From: Butyricicoccus intestinisimiae
GTDB lineage: Bacteria; Bacillota; Clostridia; Oscillospirales; Butyricicoccaceae
Reading direction: 5' to 3'
Assembly (NCBI RefSeq): GCF_018918345.1
Contig: NZ_JAHLQI010000003.1
Span: 186,001 to 250,000, forward strand
Length of the DNA: 64,000 nucleotides
Below the pieces are notes generated by a model. It saw only the letters and a program-made list of their open reading frames with translations, ran no database searches and was not told the origin of the DNA. Made by a program: the position numbers and the translations under genes. This document shows, one piece after another, positions 26,406-35,488 of the stretch. Within the stretch, counting starts at the first letter, position 1; each line of letters begins with the position of its first letter.

Positions 26406-27269
26406 TCACGCCCTGCGCTTGCGCATACCGTACCAAATCATCACAATGGACGGAAGAATGACAATCGCCATCGCGCAAACAACGCCCCAGATGCCATGTA
26501 CTGTATGACCATATCCCCAATAGTCCGGCGAGCTTGGCCACAGTAAATTTTCTGGAGAGAACAGCGGCAACGGCCATTTATCATCAGATACTCCTTGCGA
26601 AAACAGCGAGGTGGCAACCAAGCTGTAAATCGTGGGAACCAATAAGTAAATATATACTCTATTGATTAGATAAGAAATTGCTATCGTCAGAAGAGAAAAC
26701 ATCATCGGAAGCAAAAAATATCTAAAAACTCCTAATAACAGCACATATAGATATGGATGTACTGCTGCATTGAGATTCCAGCCCCAGTCATTCACAAATA
26801 CATTAAAGCAATTATTCGCATCGTATGTACTGGTACACCAAATGCGCATAGCCAACATCGTTGCCAAATATGCACAGAATACGGTACATCCAGCAATGAC
26901 TGTAGCTCGTATAACCCATAGCTGTTCGGTCCTTCTAGGATGCTTCATACGCGGCATGGCAAATGGTAAAAAGTGATCTCTCATCTGAATAAACGGGAGC
27001 ACTGCCACGGAGGACAGTATCGGTATCAAATGCCGTCCGTATGAAACATACCATTCCATGGCGTCTACAAATGAAATTTTAAGCCGTATGTACGCAACAA
27101 CCCATGGATCTTCTCCCAAAACCGCGTTGTTTACTCCTTCGACATGTCTCCAAAATCTCGGGAGCATTCTAGTATCAAATCCTAGAAACAAAAAACTTAT
27201 GATAGGCAATGCAATGATAACGCTCAGCGTATACATATTAAAAATCTGTTTTTTCTGATATTTTTTCAT
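26406..27269 (-). CDS. Putative ABC permease-like membrane protein
   Basis: 287 residues with about six hydrophobic segments (including YTLSVIIALPIISFLFLGF and YLLVPTIYSLVATSLF). A large first extracellular loop precedes them. Start ATG at 27269 follows AAGGTGAT. Parts of the coding DNA (26630-26830) are A+T-rich compared with core genes. First membrane gene after the small secreted protein gene, in the same direction and 49 bp away. Confidence 0.6.
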   Translation of the reverse strand: MKKYQKKQIFNMYTLSVIIALPIISFLFLGFDTRMLPRFWRHVEGVNNAVLGEDPWVVAYIRLKISFVDAMEWYVSYGRHLIPILSSVAVLPFIQMRDHFLPFAMPRMKHPRRTEQLWVIRATVIAGCTVFCAYLATMLAMRIWCTSTYDANNCFNVFVNDWGWNLNAAVHPYLYVLLLGVFRYFLLPMMFSLLTIAISYLINRVYIYLLVPTIYSLVATSLFSQGVSDDKWPLPLFSPENLLWPSSPDYWGYGHTVHGIWGVVCAMAIVILPSIVMIWYGMRKRRA

Positions 27270-27318
27270 CTTATCACCTTTAAAAAAATGCTCGTGCTTG
27301 GCACGAGCATTTCATGTT

Positions 27319-27666
27319 TTACGGATTCCAAGAGCCGCTATTGTATATTCCTCGTGTGCTATCTTTAACTAATTTTCCCTTCAAGGAATAACTTCTGCCA
27401 TTCACTACATCAGCAGTAATACTCCGACTTCCGCCCTGAAGTGTAAGAGCAACACTTTCAATAAAATCGCCACCAGATGTATAGATCGCAACCTTGCATC
27501 CCTTCACTTGTCCTTCAGACCCCGACCAAGATGCAGTTGCATATCCCTTCGATGTCTTCGTCTTCAATCCAGCAACAGAAGTCCACTTGTTATCACCCAA
27601 ATAGCCAGACCAGCTATATGCAAATGCCTGTGAACCGACCGCAGTCATCATTGCTCCTGCCAACAA
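27319..27666 (-). CDS. Small secreted protein with damaged start
   Basis: About 115 residues from TTG at 27666. The first 16 residues are the hydrophobic core and cleavage site of a signal peptide (LAGAMMTAVGSQAFA), but the usual basic n-region and an ATG are missing: a TAA stop lies six codons upstream of the TTG and no ribosome site is seen. The mature part (about 98 residues) is rich in Gly, Ser, Trp and Lys and looks beta-structured (YSWSGYLGDNKWTSVAG). A strong promoter lies upstream. Either the gene is broken, or initiation is unusual. Possible substrate of the transporter encoded behind it, by position only. Confidence 0.55.
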   Translation of the reverse strand: MLAGAMMTAVGSQAFAYSWSGYLGDNKWTSVAGLKTKTSKGYATASWSGSEGQVKGCKVAIYTSGGDFIESVALTLQGGSRSITADVVNGRSYSLKGKLVKDSTRGIYNSGSWNP

Positions 27667-27712
27667 AAAGGCGCCAATTCTTTATCCGAGAAGGTGTTTG
27701 TCTATTTTGTAT

Positions 27713-27741
27713 AGTATAGCACAGGCTATTCCCAAATTCAA
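27713..27741 (-). promoter_or_regulatory. Promoter for the secreted protein / ABC operon
   Basis: On the minus strand TTGAAT, a 17-bp spacer and TATACT. Start of transcription would be near 27706, about 40 nt before the apparent start region. Confidence 0.75.
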
Positions 27742-27826
27742 TTGTAAATGTTACACAATGCGTGCCGCATTGTTTTGTTAACGCTGCTTAATCCCCATAA
27801 CTTACCATAAGCTCTCTTATGATCTG

Positions 27827-28879
27827 CTATAAGCTGCTCTTAGTATGCACTTTTGCAAACAGCGCGCCTGCCGCGAGGACAACGACCGGCAGGAACAAAA
27901 TCTGATACAACTCTTGCGCCATTCCAAATGCTTGATTGCTGCCTGCGCATAAAATGCAAATCGCACTTGTCAATATTGCCCCAAGCCACACACCGTGTGA
28001 TTTCTGACAGGTGCTCCCCGCCCGCACACATCCGGCAAAAAACGATAAAATCAGCGCCGCGCGCGCCACGGTGCACACGAGCAGACTGCCGGAAATCAGC
28101 ACTTCTCCGCGCTGAAACGCCTCGCCAAACGACAGCACACTTGCCGCCGTATACGACGGATACAAAACCCCGCGTGCGCCCTCTGCGCCGAGCAGGCAGA
28201 TGTTGCGCAAATACAGCACACTGAGCAAAACGCCCGCCAGCACACAAGCGCGCAGCAAACCATTGCGAATGCGTGTTCCCTGTCCGCCGAGCACCGCCGC
28301 CGCATAAAACACCTCGCCAAACGGCACAGACAGCAGCAAATACACGCGTTTGGGTAAGTCCTTCACGCCGCCCGATAAAATCGGACGCAGTTCATAAAAG
28401 TCCAATTGCTTCCAGCTCAGCACCAGCGACAACAGCAGAGCCAGCACGACCAGCCACACCATCGGCTGCGCCCAAAGCGCAAGCTGCCGCACGCCATGCT
28501 GTGCCGAAGCCGCCGCGCACACGAGCAGTGCCGCCGTCAGCAGCCACACCGGCCAAATCCCGCCGGATACCGTCCGCAAAAAAATCACACCGCTGAGCAC
28601 CGTCATACACAGCGACCAAAACGCCAGCGCGGCAAGCGTCCACATATACAGCGTGCCGCCCACTGCGCCAAACGCCGCGCGCGGCAGCTGAAACCAATCG
28701 CCCTGCGGCATCCGTTCGGACGCCAAGCAGCACAGCGCCGCAACCGGCAGACTGCACAGTCCCGCGAGCAGCAGAACAATCCAGCCGTCCCGCCCGTCCT
28801 GTGCCGTCATGGTCAGCGACCAGCCGCTGAGCACAACGAGAAGCACACCTGTCACCTGTCGGCTGCTGATGGGGTTCAT
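27827..28879 (-). CDS. Spore germination protein, GerKB/GerAB family
   Basis: 350 residues, about ten hydrophobic segments, of the amino acid permease-like endospore family; this is the germinant-binding channel subunit of a Ger receptor in the spore inner membrane. The start ISSRQVTGVLLVVLSGW and YELRPILSGGVKDLPK are typical. ATG at 28879 follows AGGAGG and overlaps the GerKC stop (ATGA). The order A-C-B is that of the Bacillus gerK operon. Confidence 0.88.
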   Translation of the reverse strand: MNPISSRQVTGVLLVVLSGWSLTMTAQDGRDGWIVLLLAGLCSLPVAALCCLASERMPQGDWFQLPRAAFGAVGGTLYMWTLAALAFWSLCMTVLSGVIFLRTVSGGIWPVWLLTAALLVCAAASAQHGVRQLALWAQPMVWLVVLALLLSLVLSWKQLDFYELRPILSGGVKDLPKRVYLLLSVPFGEVFYAAAVLGGQGTRIRNGLLRACVLAGVLLSVLYLRNICLLGAEGARGVLYPSYTAASVLSFGEAFQRGEVLISGSLLVCTVARAALILSFFAGCVRAGSTCQKSHGVWLGAILTSAICILCAGSNQAFGMAQELYQILFLPVVVLAAGALFAKVHTKSSL

Positions 28880-29853
28880 TGGTTTCCTCCTTCTGTACTC
28901 TGCGCCGCGTGCATCGTCACAGACACCGTGACGGGCACGGTGCGCCATGCTTGTCCGCTCAGCCGTCCGATGCCCAGCGCATCACAATCCGCCTGTTTGA
29001 GCCGCTCTATCACGCGTGTGCATTGCTCCTGTGCGACCCGCGCCGCGCGGCGTACCTGCTCATCGGTCTTACACGCGGCATCCGCGGACACCTGAATCTC
29101 ACAGGTATCCTCCGCAACGCTGCGCCGGACACGTATCGCGCGGAGCACAAGCGGCTCTCCGTCATCATACAGCACCGCTTGCTCCCCGCTGTGCAGCAGC
29201 AGCGACAGCACCGCTGTCTGTTCTCGGTTCAGCCATCCGCTGCATGTCTCACCAGAGAACAGCGCACATCCGTCCAGCTGCACCTGTTTTCCCGCCAGAG
29301 AAACCGCCGGAAGCACCGGATCTATCCCCTGTGTTTCCAACGCATTGTACACGCGGTACAGCGGCACATCCGGCACTTGCGACTGTTGTATCGCATACGA
29401 CAAACTATCCCCCACGGAAAATCCGACCGGCTCTCCGCCAATGGACTGACAGGCAAAGATATCCGCCGCGCGGCTTTCTCGCACAGCGCACACGCGCACG
29501 GACGGCCGCACCGCACTGTCCGCATGTAATTCCTGCACGCAGGAACCAATCCCTCCCGACAGCACGGTATCGTCCAAAAACAGCACGCGCGCATGACTCC
29601 AATACAGCTGGACATCCAAACCCGCACCCGTGTCATCAATCGCCTGTTCCATTGTCTGCGCCGCACCGGATACCTGCTTGGATGCGGGCACAGCCGTGTC
29701 TGCATCGGGCAGAGCAAGCTCTGCCGTCAATTGATATTGCTGTCCCTCCCGCGAGATCGTCCCAGCCGTGACGGCGGACAGATCGCCTGCATCTTTCCAA
29801 CTGCATCCACACAGCAGCAGACACAGCAGCAAAGCCGCGCCCGCGCGTCTCAT
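28876..29853 (-). CDS. Spore germination lipoprotein, GerKC/GerAC family
   Basis: 325 residues. Lipoprotein signal MRRAGAALLLCLLLCGCSW with the lipid cysteine at LCGC. The family domain follows, with conserved stretches SHARVLFLDD and the C-terminal CTRVIERLKQADCDALGIG. Start is chosen at ATG 29853 because it overlaps the GerKA stop (ATGA). Anchored outside the spore inner membrane, it is the third subunit of the receptor. It is somewhat shorter than many family members (about 370-400). Confidence 0.86.
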   Translation of the reverse strand: MRRAGAALLLCLLLCGCSWKDAGDLSAVTAGTISREGQQYQLTAELALPDADTAVPASKQVSGAAQTMEQAIDDTGAGLDVQLYWSHARVLFLDDTVLSGGIGSCVQELHADSAVRPSVRVCAVRESRAADIFACQSIGGEPVGFSVGDSLSYAIQQSQVPDVPLYRVYNALETQGIDPVLPAVSLAGKQVQLDGCALFSGETCSGWLNREQTAVLSLLLHSGEQAVLYDDGEPLVLRAIRVRRSVAEDTCEIQVSADAACKTDEQVRRAARVAQEQCTRVIERLKQADCDALGIGRLSGQAWRTVPVTVSVTMHAAQSTEGGNQ

Positions 29854-31292
29854 CGGCGCACCCCGCGCCATCCCGCAAGAAACCGATGCTCCGGCTTCAT
29901 TGCAAACCATGGAAATCGGAGCAGTACATCGCGCCGGCTGTGCTTTTCCGCCGCGAGCACATTGGTCAGATACGGCACGCCAAACGAGGACAGGCGGCAC
30001 AGGTGCGCCAAAATCAAGCAGCCGCCGAACAGCACGCCATACAACCCCAACAGCGCCGCACACACCAGCAGAAAAAAACGCAGCAACAGCGTTGCCGTGC
30101 GCAGCTTGGGAACAATCAGTGCGGTCACGCCGGAAAACGCGATGATAATGACCATCGGTGCCGACACAAACCGCGCATCGACGGCAGCTTGTCCGAGCAC
30201 AAGACCGCCGACAATCGAGAGCGCTTGTCCAATCGTATCCGGTGTGCGTGTACCTGCTTCTTTTAATATCTCAAACACTGCCAGCGTGCCGACCGCTTCG
30301 GCAAATGTCGAAAACGGCACGCCCTGCCGCGCGGCAGAAATGGAAAACAGCAGGCGCGTCGGCAGCATTTCCTGCTGCCAAGTCAGCAGCGCGACATAAA
30401 TCGCCGGAAGCGTCAGTGTCAGCACAAATCCCAGCACGCGCAGCCAGCGCGTCAAATTGGTATACAAAAACGAGATATAATAATCATCGTTTGCCTGAAA
30501 GGTCTCCTGTAAGATGTGCGGCGCGGTCAGCACAACCGGCGTGCCGTCCACGACAATGGCAACCCGCCCCTCCAGCAGCTTTGCCGCGACAATATCCGGC
30601 CGTTCGGTGACACCAACGGTTGGAAACGGCGAAAAACGGTTATCCCGAATGATTTCACCGAGATAATTGGCGTCCAAAATCGAATCCAGCGGGATGTCCT
30701 GCAAGCGCTGTCTGACCGTCTCCAATACCGCTTCATCCGCTATGCCTTGGATATAACACAGGCTGACGGTCGTATGCGTCACAGAGCCAATACCGGAAAA
30801 TTCAAAGCATAGATTGGGCGTGCGCAGCCTGCGGCGAATGAGCGCCAAATTTCCCATGAACGCTTCGGTAAAGCCCTCGCGCGGACCGCGCAGCACCTTT
30901 TCATTGTCTGGTTCGTCCGGTCCGCGCTTGGCAAAGCCTTTGGTGTTGACAACCGCAGGTCTGCTGTCGCCGTCCACCAGAACAATCGTGTCGCCGTACA
31001 AAAACGCGGCGAGCAGCTGATCGGTTTTCAGGTCAAACGGACAGTCATCAATTTGCAAAACCTCTCGAATGACATCCGGCATTTGCAGAGAATTTCCCGT
31101 CCACAGGCTGATCGGCTTGACAATGCTCTCATTGATGGCCTGACTGTTTACCATGCCGTCAAAAAAGAACAGCGCCGCCCGCAGCGCAGACTGTCCCCGC
31201 ACCTCTCGGCAAATAAATGTATCGTCGTGCACAAACAGCCGCTTCATCATCGCAATATTTTCATCCAAATCCGTCGTGAACGATAACTCCAA
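29850..31292 (-). CDS. Spore germination protein, GerKA/GerAA family
   Basis: 480 residues. Cytosolic N-terminal part, then four to six membrane helices and a cytosolic tail. Family signatures: GPREGFTEAFMGNLALIRRRL, GRVAIVVDGTPVVLTAP and PFSTFAEA. Two TTG codons could start it; the second, at 31292, lies 8 nt after GAGG and is preferred over 31298, which is only 2 nt away. The gene begins 16 bp after spoIIP, so the receptor is probably made in the forespore from the same transcript. Confidence 0.9.
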   Translation of the reverse strand: MELSFTTDLDENIAMMKRLFVHDDTFICREVRGQSALRAALFFFDGMVNSQAINESIVKPISLWTGNSLQMPDVIREVLQIDDCPFDLKTDQLLAAFLYGDTIVLVDGDSRPAVVNTKGFAKRGPDEPDNEKVLRGPREGFTEAFMGNLALIRRRLRTPNLCFEFSGIGSVTHTTVSLCYIQGIADEAVLETVRQRLQDIPLDSILDANYLGEIIRDNRFSPFPTVGVTERPDIVAAKLLEGRVAIVVDGTPVVLTAPHILQETFQANDDYYISFLYTNLTRWLRVLGFVLTLTLPAIYVALLTWQQEMLPTRLLFSISAARQGVPFSTFAEAVGTLAVFEILKEAGTRTPDTIGQALSIVGGLVLGQAAVDARFVSAPMVIIIAFSGVTALIVPKLRTATLLLRFFLLVCAALLGLYGVLFGGCLILAHLCRLSSFGVPYLTNVLAAEKHSRRDVLLRFPWFAMKPEHRFLAGWRGVRR

Positions 31293-31308
31293 TCCCAAAA
31301 CCTCGTTT

Positions 31309-32457
31309 CTATTCCTGCGTCAGTTGTTCCGCCAATTTTTTGCCGAACGCACGGATAGCGACTTCTGCCTCTTGTATGGTATTGCCGCTTGTGCCGCACT
31401 CCAAAATCATGCTGCCTGTCGTTGCCTGTTCATTGAACCGCTGCTTGCGCAGATTGATCGGGCGCATGAGCGTCGGATACGCAGACAAAATATTCTTTTG
31501 CAAATTGACGGCAAAATTCAAATTGCTTTTCCAATTGGGATGCTTTTTTCCGCCGGCATTTGTGCCCATGACAAACATGAGCTGCGCACAGGTCTGGCCG
31601 TCAATCTCCGACACCACTTTATATTCCATACCGGAGGATGTAATCATCGAATCCCGATGCAAATCAATAATCACTTTGAGCGACGGCGTTTTTTTCTGCT
31701 GCTGTTCGATAATATCCATCGCGCGGCTGTACGATTTGTTATAGCTCGGCGCATCAATGATTTCGCGGCAATGCACAACGCCGATGCCCTGTTCCTGCAG
31801 TACCTGCGTCAGCACATCTCCAATATATACAACATTGTGTGCCGGATCTTCCGATCTGCCGCCATGCTGGTCAACATACGCCTCACTCGCATGGGTGTGC
31901 AGAATCATAACCGTCGGCTGCTCTGCCGATGCATTTTTTGTAATCTTGAGCGGAGATGCCAGCATGTCTCCCAAATCGTAGGATAAACCAGAGTCATTGG
32001 AGAGATACACGCCGTCCTGTCCGGGATAGCCGCCCTTTTGTCCGGTAATCGTCAGCTGTTTGACCGGCGCGCCGTCCGCGGTTTGTGTCGGCGCCTGCGC
32101 GGTTTCTGCCGCCTTTTGCACATTGTCCGGCAGGGCAAACAAGCTCTCAGAAACCCGCACGGCACTGGCATCGGTATCACAGCTTTCGCCGTCCGTCATG
32201 TTTTCCGGCAGCGCCTGTGCCGCGACAATTTCCGACACGCCAACCGCCTGCGGCGCGTGCTCGGACACCGACTCCCAGCCCGGCGCGCCGATCTCCGACG
32301 ACAAAGCGGCCTGTACAAAGCCGGAATTTCCCGCCAGCTGCTGCATCCACTGCTCCAGCGTCCCACCGCCTCCCAGCCGATCTGCCGCCAGCAAGCCGCC
32401 GGCCATCATCAGGCAGGGAATGCACCACATGGGTATCCACGCCTTTTTTCGCTTCAT
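31309..32457 (-). CDS. spoIIP: Stage II sporulation protein P, peptidoglycan amidase
   Basis: 382 residues. N-terminal membrane anchor (WCIPCLMMAGGLLAA), a variable low-complexity region to about 150, then the SpoIIP amidase domain with the zinc motifs ILHTHASEAY and IIDLHRDS and the final MILECGTSGN. With SpoIID and SpoIIM it removes septal peptidoglycan during engulfment. ATG at 32457 follows GGGAG. It lies 70 bp downstream of gpr, a conserved clostridial arrangement. Confidence 0.93.
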   Translation of the reverse strand: MKRKKAWIPMWCIPCLMMAGGLLAADRLGGGGTLEQWMQQLAGNSGFVQAALSSEIGAPGWESVSEHAPQAVGVSEIVAAQALPENMTDGESCDTDASAVRVSESLFALPDNVQKAAETAQAPTQTADGAPVKQLTITGQKGGYPGQDGVYLSNDSGLSYDLGDMLASPLKITKNASAEQPTVMILHTHASEAYVDQHGGRSEDPAHNVVYIGDVLTQVLQEQGIGVVHCREIIDAPSYNKSYSRAMDIIEQQQKKTPSLKVIIDLHRDSMITSSGMEYKVVSEIDGQTCAQLMFVMGTNAGGKKHPNWKSNLNFAVNLQKNILSAYPTLMRPINLRKQRFNEQATTGSMILECGTSGNTIQEAEVAIRAFGKKLAEQLTQE

Positions 32458-32527
32458 GTGTCTCCCTGCCTTTCCCGCCGCGTCCTGTACAAAATTCTAT
32501 TCGCACCGGCGGAAGGATATGCAGTTT

Positions 32528-33388
32528 TTAAGACAGGAACAACTCCATGTCTGCGATATCCAGCGAGGGATGCAAAAATAAATTGATGCCATAGCCGATC
32601 ACTCGCGCGGCATCTGCGGTCTGCTGGTCGACATCTCGTGTCGTGACCAGCACCGGCGTATTCAAATCATCCAGCGCCTCGCACTGCGCACCGGACTGCT
32701 GGGCAATATCCGCCGCCAGTGTCGCGCCGTCTACCACGGTCGGCACGCCAATCGACAAAACGGGTACGCCCAATGCCGTCTGCGTCAGTGCCGTTCGTGC
32801 ATTGCCGACACCGGATCCGGGCACAATGCCGGTATCCGTCATTTGAATCGTGCACATCAGACGACTGAGCCGCCGCGCCGCCAGCGCATCCACCGCGAGA
32901 ATCAGTTCCGGATGAATGCGGTCGATGACGCCCAGCACAAGTTCTCCGGTCTCTACACCCGTTGTGCCGAGCACGCCGGGCGCCAGCACCGCAACCGGCC
33001 GAAACGCGCGAAATTGCTCAGGAGATTGTTCGACCAAATGCCGTGTCGCCAGCACATTCTGACAGCACAGCGGCCCGATGGCATCCGGCGTGACCGCACG
33101 GTTTCCCAAACCAATAACGAGCACCGGCGCGCGCGGGTCTTGATTGCTCGGTGCCAGCTGGCGCAGGATCTGCGCCACCGCGCGGCACGCCCGCGGAAAT
33201 GCGTCGGTTTCCCGCCGCAGCAAATCACGAATGGACAGCGTTGCATACCGTCCCGGCGGCCTGCCAAAATCCGTATCGGATTCCGTCACAGTGACCGTGT
33301 GCAGCGAAAATCCTTCCAGCGTCTGCGTCCGCTGCTGTACGCGCCGTCCCTCCGCCAGTTCCAAAGCAAGATCTGTTCGCACTGCCAT
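32528..33388 (-). CDS. gpr: Germination protease GPR
   Basis: 286 residues. Aspartic-type protease that degrades small acid-soluble spore proteins at germination. The start AVRTDLALE holds the autoprocessing motif of the proenzyme; conserved stretches PVLVIGLGNRAVTPDAIGP, LAPGVLGTTGVET and AVDALAARRLSRL follow. ATG at 33388 has GGGGAG upstream; the longer open frame is not supported. A sigma-G-like promoter lies upstream. Confidence 0.94.
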   Translation of the reverse strand: MAVRTDLALELAEGRRVQQRTQTLEGFSLHTVTVTESDTDFGRPPGRYATLSIRDLLRRETDAFPRACRAVAQILRQLAPSNQDPRAPVLVIGLGNRAVTPDAIGPLCCQNVLATRHLVEQSPEQFRAFRPVAVLAPGVLGTTGVETGELVLGVIDRIHPELILAVDALAARRLSRLMCTIQMTDTGIVPGSGVGNARTALTQTALGVPVLSIGVPTVVDGATLAADIAQQSGAQCEALDDLNTPVLVTTRDVDQQTADAARVIGYGINLFLHPSLDIADMELFLS

Positions 33389-33410
33389 GTTTTGTCTCCC
33401 CTTCCCCGTC

Positions 33411-33440
33411 CAGTATGCACCCGCTCCGGTCATTCTATGC
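33411..33440 (-). promoter_or_regulatory. Sigma-G-like promoter for gpr
   Basis: On the minus strand GCATA, an 18-bp spacer and CATACTG, close to the forespore sigma-G consensus (GMATR, N18, CATNHTA), with only the last base off. Forespore expression of gpr is known in Bacillus. Confidence 0.6.
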
Positions 33441-33553
33441 GGCAAAACCGAAAAATATCGCTTTCCCTTCGAATTTCTCTGTACGTTTTATCCAATCTGC
33501 GAGGTGTCTGACGTATTTTTTGGGGAATTTCCTATGAAAAACACAATTAGCAC

Positions 33554-33582
33554 TTGATTTTTCGTCCGTCTCGTGATAGAAT
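33554..33582 (+). promoter_or_regulatory. Promoter of rpsT
   Basis: TTGATT, a 17-bp spacer and TAGAAT, with transcription expected near 33590, 40 nt before the rpsT start. Confidence 0.78.
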
Positions 33583-33629
33583 TTCAATTACTGACTAATA
33601 GATTAAATGGAGTAAGGAGGTGGACACCA

Positions 33630-33893
33630 ATGCCGAATATCAAGTCTGCCAAGAAGCGCGTACTCGTTACCAAGGTAAAGGATGCTCGCAATCAGGCTGC
33701 TCGTTCTGAGCTGAAGACTGTTCTGAAGAAGTTTGACGCTGCAGTTGCATCTGAGGATAAGGCTGTTGCAGAGTCTGCATATAAGACCGCAGTTAAGGCC
33801 CTCGACAAGGCTGCTGCAAAGAATCTGATTCATAAGAACAAGGCTGCTAACAAGAAGAGCGCTCTGACCCTCAAGCTGAACGCTTCCAAGTAA
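33630..33893 (+). CDS. rpsT: 30S ribosomal protein S20
   Basis: 87 residues, Lys/Ala-rich and helical. The start PNIKSAKKRVLVTKVKDARN and the end HKNKAANKKSALTLKLNA match S20, which binds 16S rRNA early in assembly. Start ATG at 33630 has AAGGAGGTG upstream. Codon use is strongly biased, as expected for a ribosomal protein. It is divergent from gpr, a conserved neighbourhood in clostridia. Confidence 0.97.
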   Translation: MPNIKSAKKRVLVTKVKDARNQAARSELKTVLKKFDAAVASEDKAVAESAYKTAVKALDKAAAKNLIHKNKAANKKSALTLKLNASK

Positions 33894-33920
33894 GCCCTTG
33901 CTTTGATTTAATTGGAAATG

Positions 33921-33948
33921 AAAACGCATCCGGTCGGATGCGTTTTTT
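33921..33948 (+). terminator. Terminator of rpsT
   Basis: ACGCATCC pairs with GGATGCGT around GGTC, followed by TTTTT. Confidence 0.9.
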
Positions 33949-33983
33949 GTTTTGCGCAAATTGGTCGCCCTTACGCGCAGACC

Positions 33984-34136
33984 AAACTTGTCTCTCCCTC
34001 CGGGAGAGATGTCGCGCAGCGACAGAGAGGGCTGCTGTCAGCTAGAAGTTCTCTCAGATTTGCCGGATACAGAATGGGTATGCCCTCTCAGTCATTTGCA
34101 AAGCAAATGACAGCTCTCCCAGAGGGAGAGCCAAGA
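33984..34136. repeat. Dispersed palindromic repeat, copy B
   Basis: Left end AACTTGTCTCTCCCTCC, GGGAGAGATGTCGCGC, AGCGACAGAGAGGGC; right end TGCCCTCTCAGTCATTTGC, AAAGCAAATGACAGC, TCTCCCAGAGGGAGAGCC. The two ends flank a unique 60-bp middle. Same family as copies A, C and D. Confidence 0.88.
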
Positions 34137-34157
34137 AACTGGTGCAAACAAGCAAAA

Positions 34158-34187
34158 ATAAGCCGGAAGCTCTCGCTTCCGGCTTAT
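34158..34187 (-). terminator. Terminator of purA
   Basis: ATAAGCCGGAAGC pairs with GCTTCCGGCTTAT around TCTC; TTTTGC follows on the minus strand. Confidence 0.88.
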
Positions 34188-34210
34188 CTATTTTACCCAG
34201 CAGGGATTGT

Positions 34211-35488
34211 TTACTTGGTGATGTCGATGACCTGATCGCGGCCAGGACCTACGCCCAGCAGCTTCACCGGACAGCCGACAATCTTCTCCAGCTCCTTGAT
34301 GTAGCTCTGTACCTTCTCCGGCAGCTCATCAAAGGTCTTGCAGCCGGTGATGTCCTCGGTGAATCCGTCGAACTCCTCATAAATCGGCTTGCAGTCTTCC
34401 AGATCTGCGAAGTTTGCCGGGAACTCCTCGATGCGCTGACCCTTATAGTCATATGCTACGCAGACCTTCAGCTTCGGCAGACCACACAGCGGGTCGATCT
34501 TGTTGATAACCATTTCGGTCAAACCGTTTACGCGAACAGCATAGCGTGCGATAACCGCATCGAACCAGCCGGTACGGCGCGGACGGCCGGTAACCGTACC
34601 AAACTCATGACCTGCGTTGCGGATGTAATCGCCGGTCTCATCAAACAGCTCGGTCGGGAACGGGCCCTTGCCGACACGGGTGGTGTAGCTCTTGCAGATA
34701 CCAACGATTTCGTCGATAGCAGTCGGGCCAACGCCGGAACCGATGCAGCAGCCGCCGGATACCGGATGAGAGGACGTAACATACGGGTAGGTACCCATGT
34801 CCAGATCCAGCAGGGTGCCCTGTGCGCCTTCAAACAGAACTTCCTTGCCGTCCTTGATTGCCTGATAGGTGATAACAGAGGTGTCCTTGACATGGCTTCT
34901 CAGACGATCTGCGTACTCCTTGTACTCCTCGAGAACTGCCTTGATGTCAATCGGCTCGCCGCCGTATACACCGACGATAACCTTGTTCTTGCGCTCGCAA
35001 GCCTCGGTCATCGCTGCCTCAAAGCGCTCCGGATCCACAAAGTCATGCATACGGACGCCGATGCGCTCAGCCTTGTCCATATAGGTCGGGCCAATGCCCT
35101 TCTTGGTGGTGCCGATGTCATCGCCGCCGCGTGCCTTCTCGCTCAGCGCATCCAGTTCCAGATGCCACGGGAGAATGCAGTGTGCACGTGCGTCAATGTA
35201 CAGCTTATCGGTAGAAATGCCGCGTGCATTCAGACCGTCCATCTCGCCGAGAATGGACTTCGGGTTGACAACAACACCCGGTCCGATGATATTTACACAA
35301 TCCGGATACAGAATACCGGACGGAATCAGCTGTAATTTATAGGATTCGTCGCCAACAACTACGGTATGACCTGCGTTGTTGCCGCCCTGCGAACGGACGA
35401 CCACATCGGCCTGCGAAGCAAAGATGTCAATGTACTTGCCCTTTCCTTCGTCGCCCCACTGTGCGCCCAAAACAATTTTGCCTGGCAT
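34211..35488 (-). CDS. purA: Adenylosuccinate synthase
   Basis: 425 residues, normal length. GTP-dependent ligation of IMP and aspartate, the first step toward AMP. N-terminal P-loop and catalytic region VLGAQWGDEGKGKYIDI, then GGNNAGHTVV with the catalytic histidine, the IMP-binding signature GIGPTYMDKAERIGVR, and VTGRPRRTGWFD. ATG at 35486-35488 follows AAAGGGG. A single-gene unit with its own promoter and terminator. Confidence 0.96.
   Translation of the reverse strand: MPGKIVLGAQWGDEGKGKYIDIFASQADVVVRSQGGNNAGHTVVVGDESYKLQLIPSGILYPDCVNIIGPGVVVNPKSILGEMDGLNARGISTDKLYIDARAHCILPWHLELDALSEKARGGDDIGTTKKGIGPTYMDKAERIGVRMHDFVDPERFEAAMTEACERKNKVIVGVYGGEPIDIKAVLEEYKEYADRLRSHVKDTSVITYQAIKDGKEVLFEGAQGTLLDLDMGTYPYVTSSHPVSGGCCIGSGVGPTAIDEIVGICKSYTTRVGKGPFPTELFDETGDYIRNAGHEFGTVTGRPRRTGWFDAVIARYAVRVNGLTEMVINKIDPLCGLPKLKVCVAYDYKGQRIEEFPANFADLEDCKPIYEEFDGFTEDITGCKTFDELPEKVQSYIKELEKIVGCPVKLLGVGPGRDQVIDITK

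Noticed and set aside
25753-26577. 274-codon frame overlapping two permease-like genes
   Set aside because: Same strand but different frame from two well-supported membrane protein genes; no start signal.
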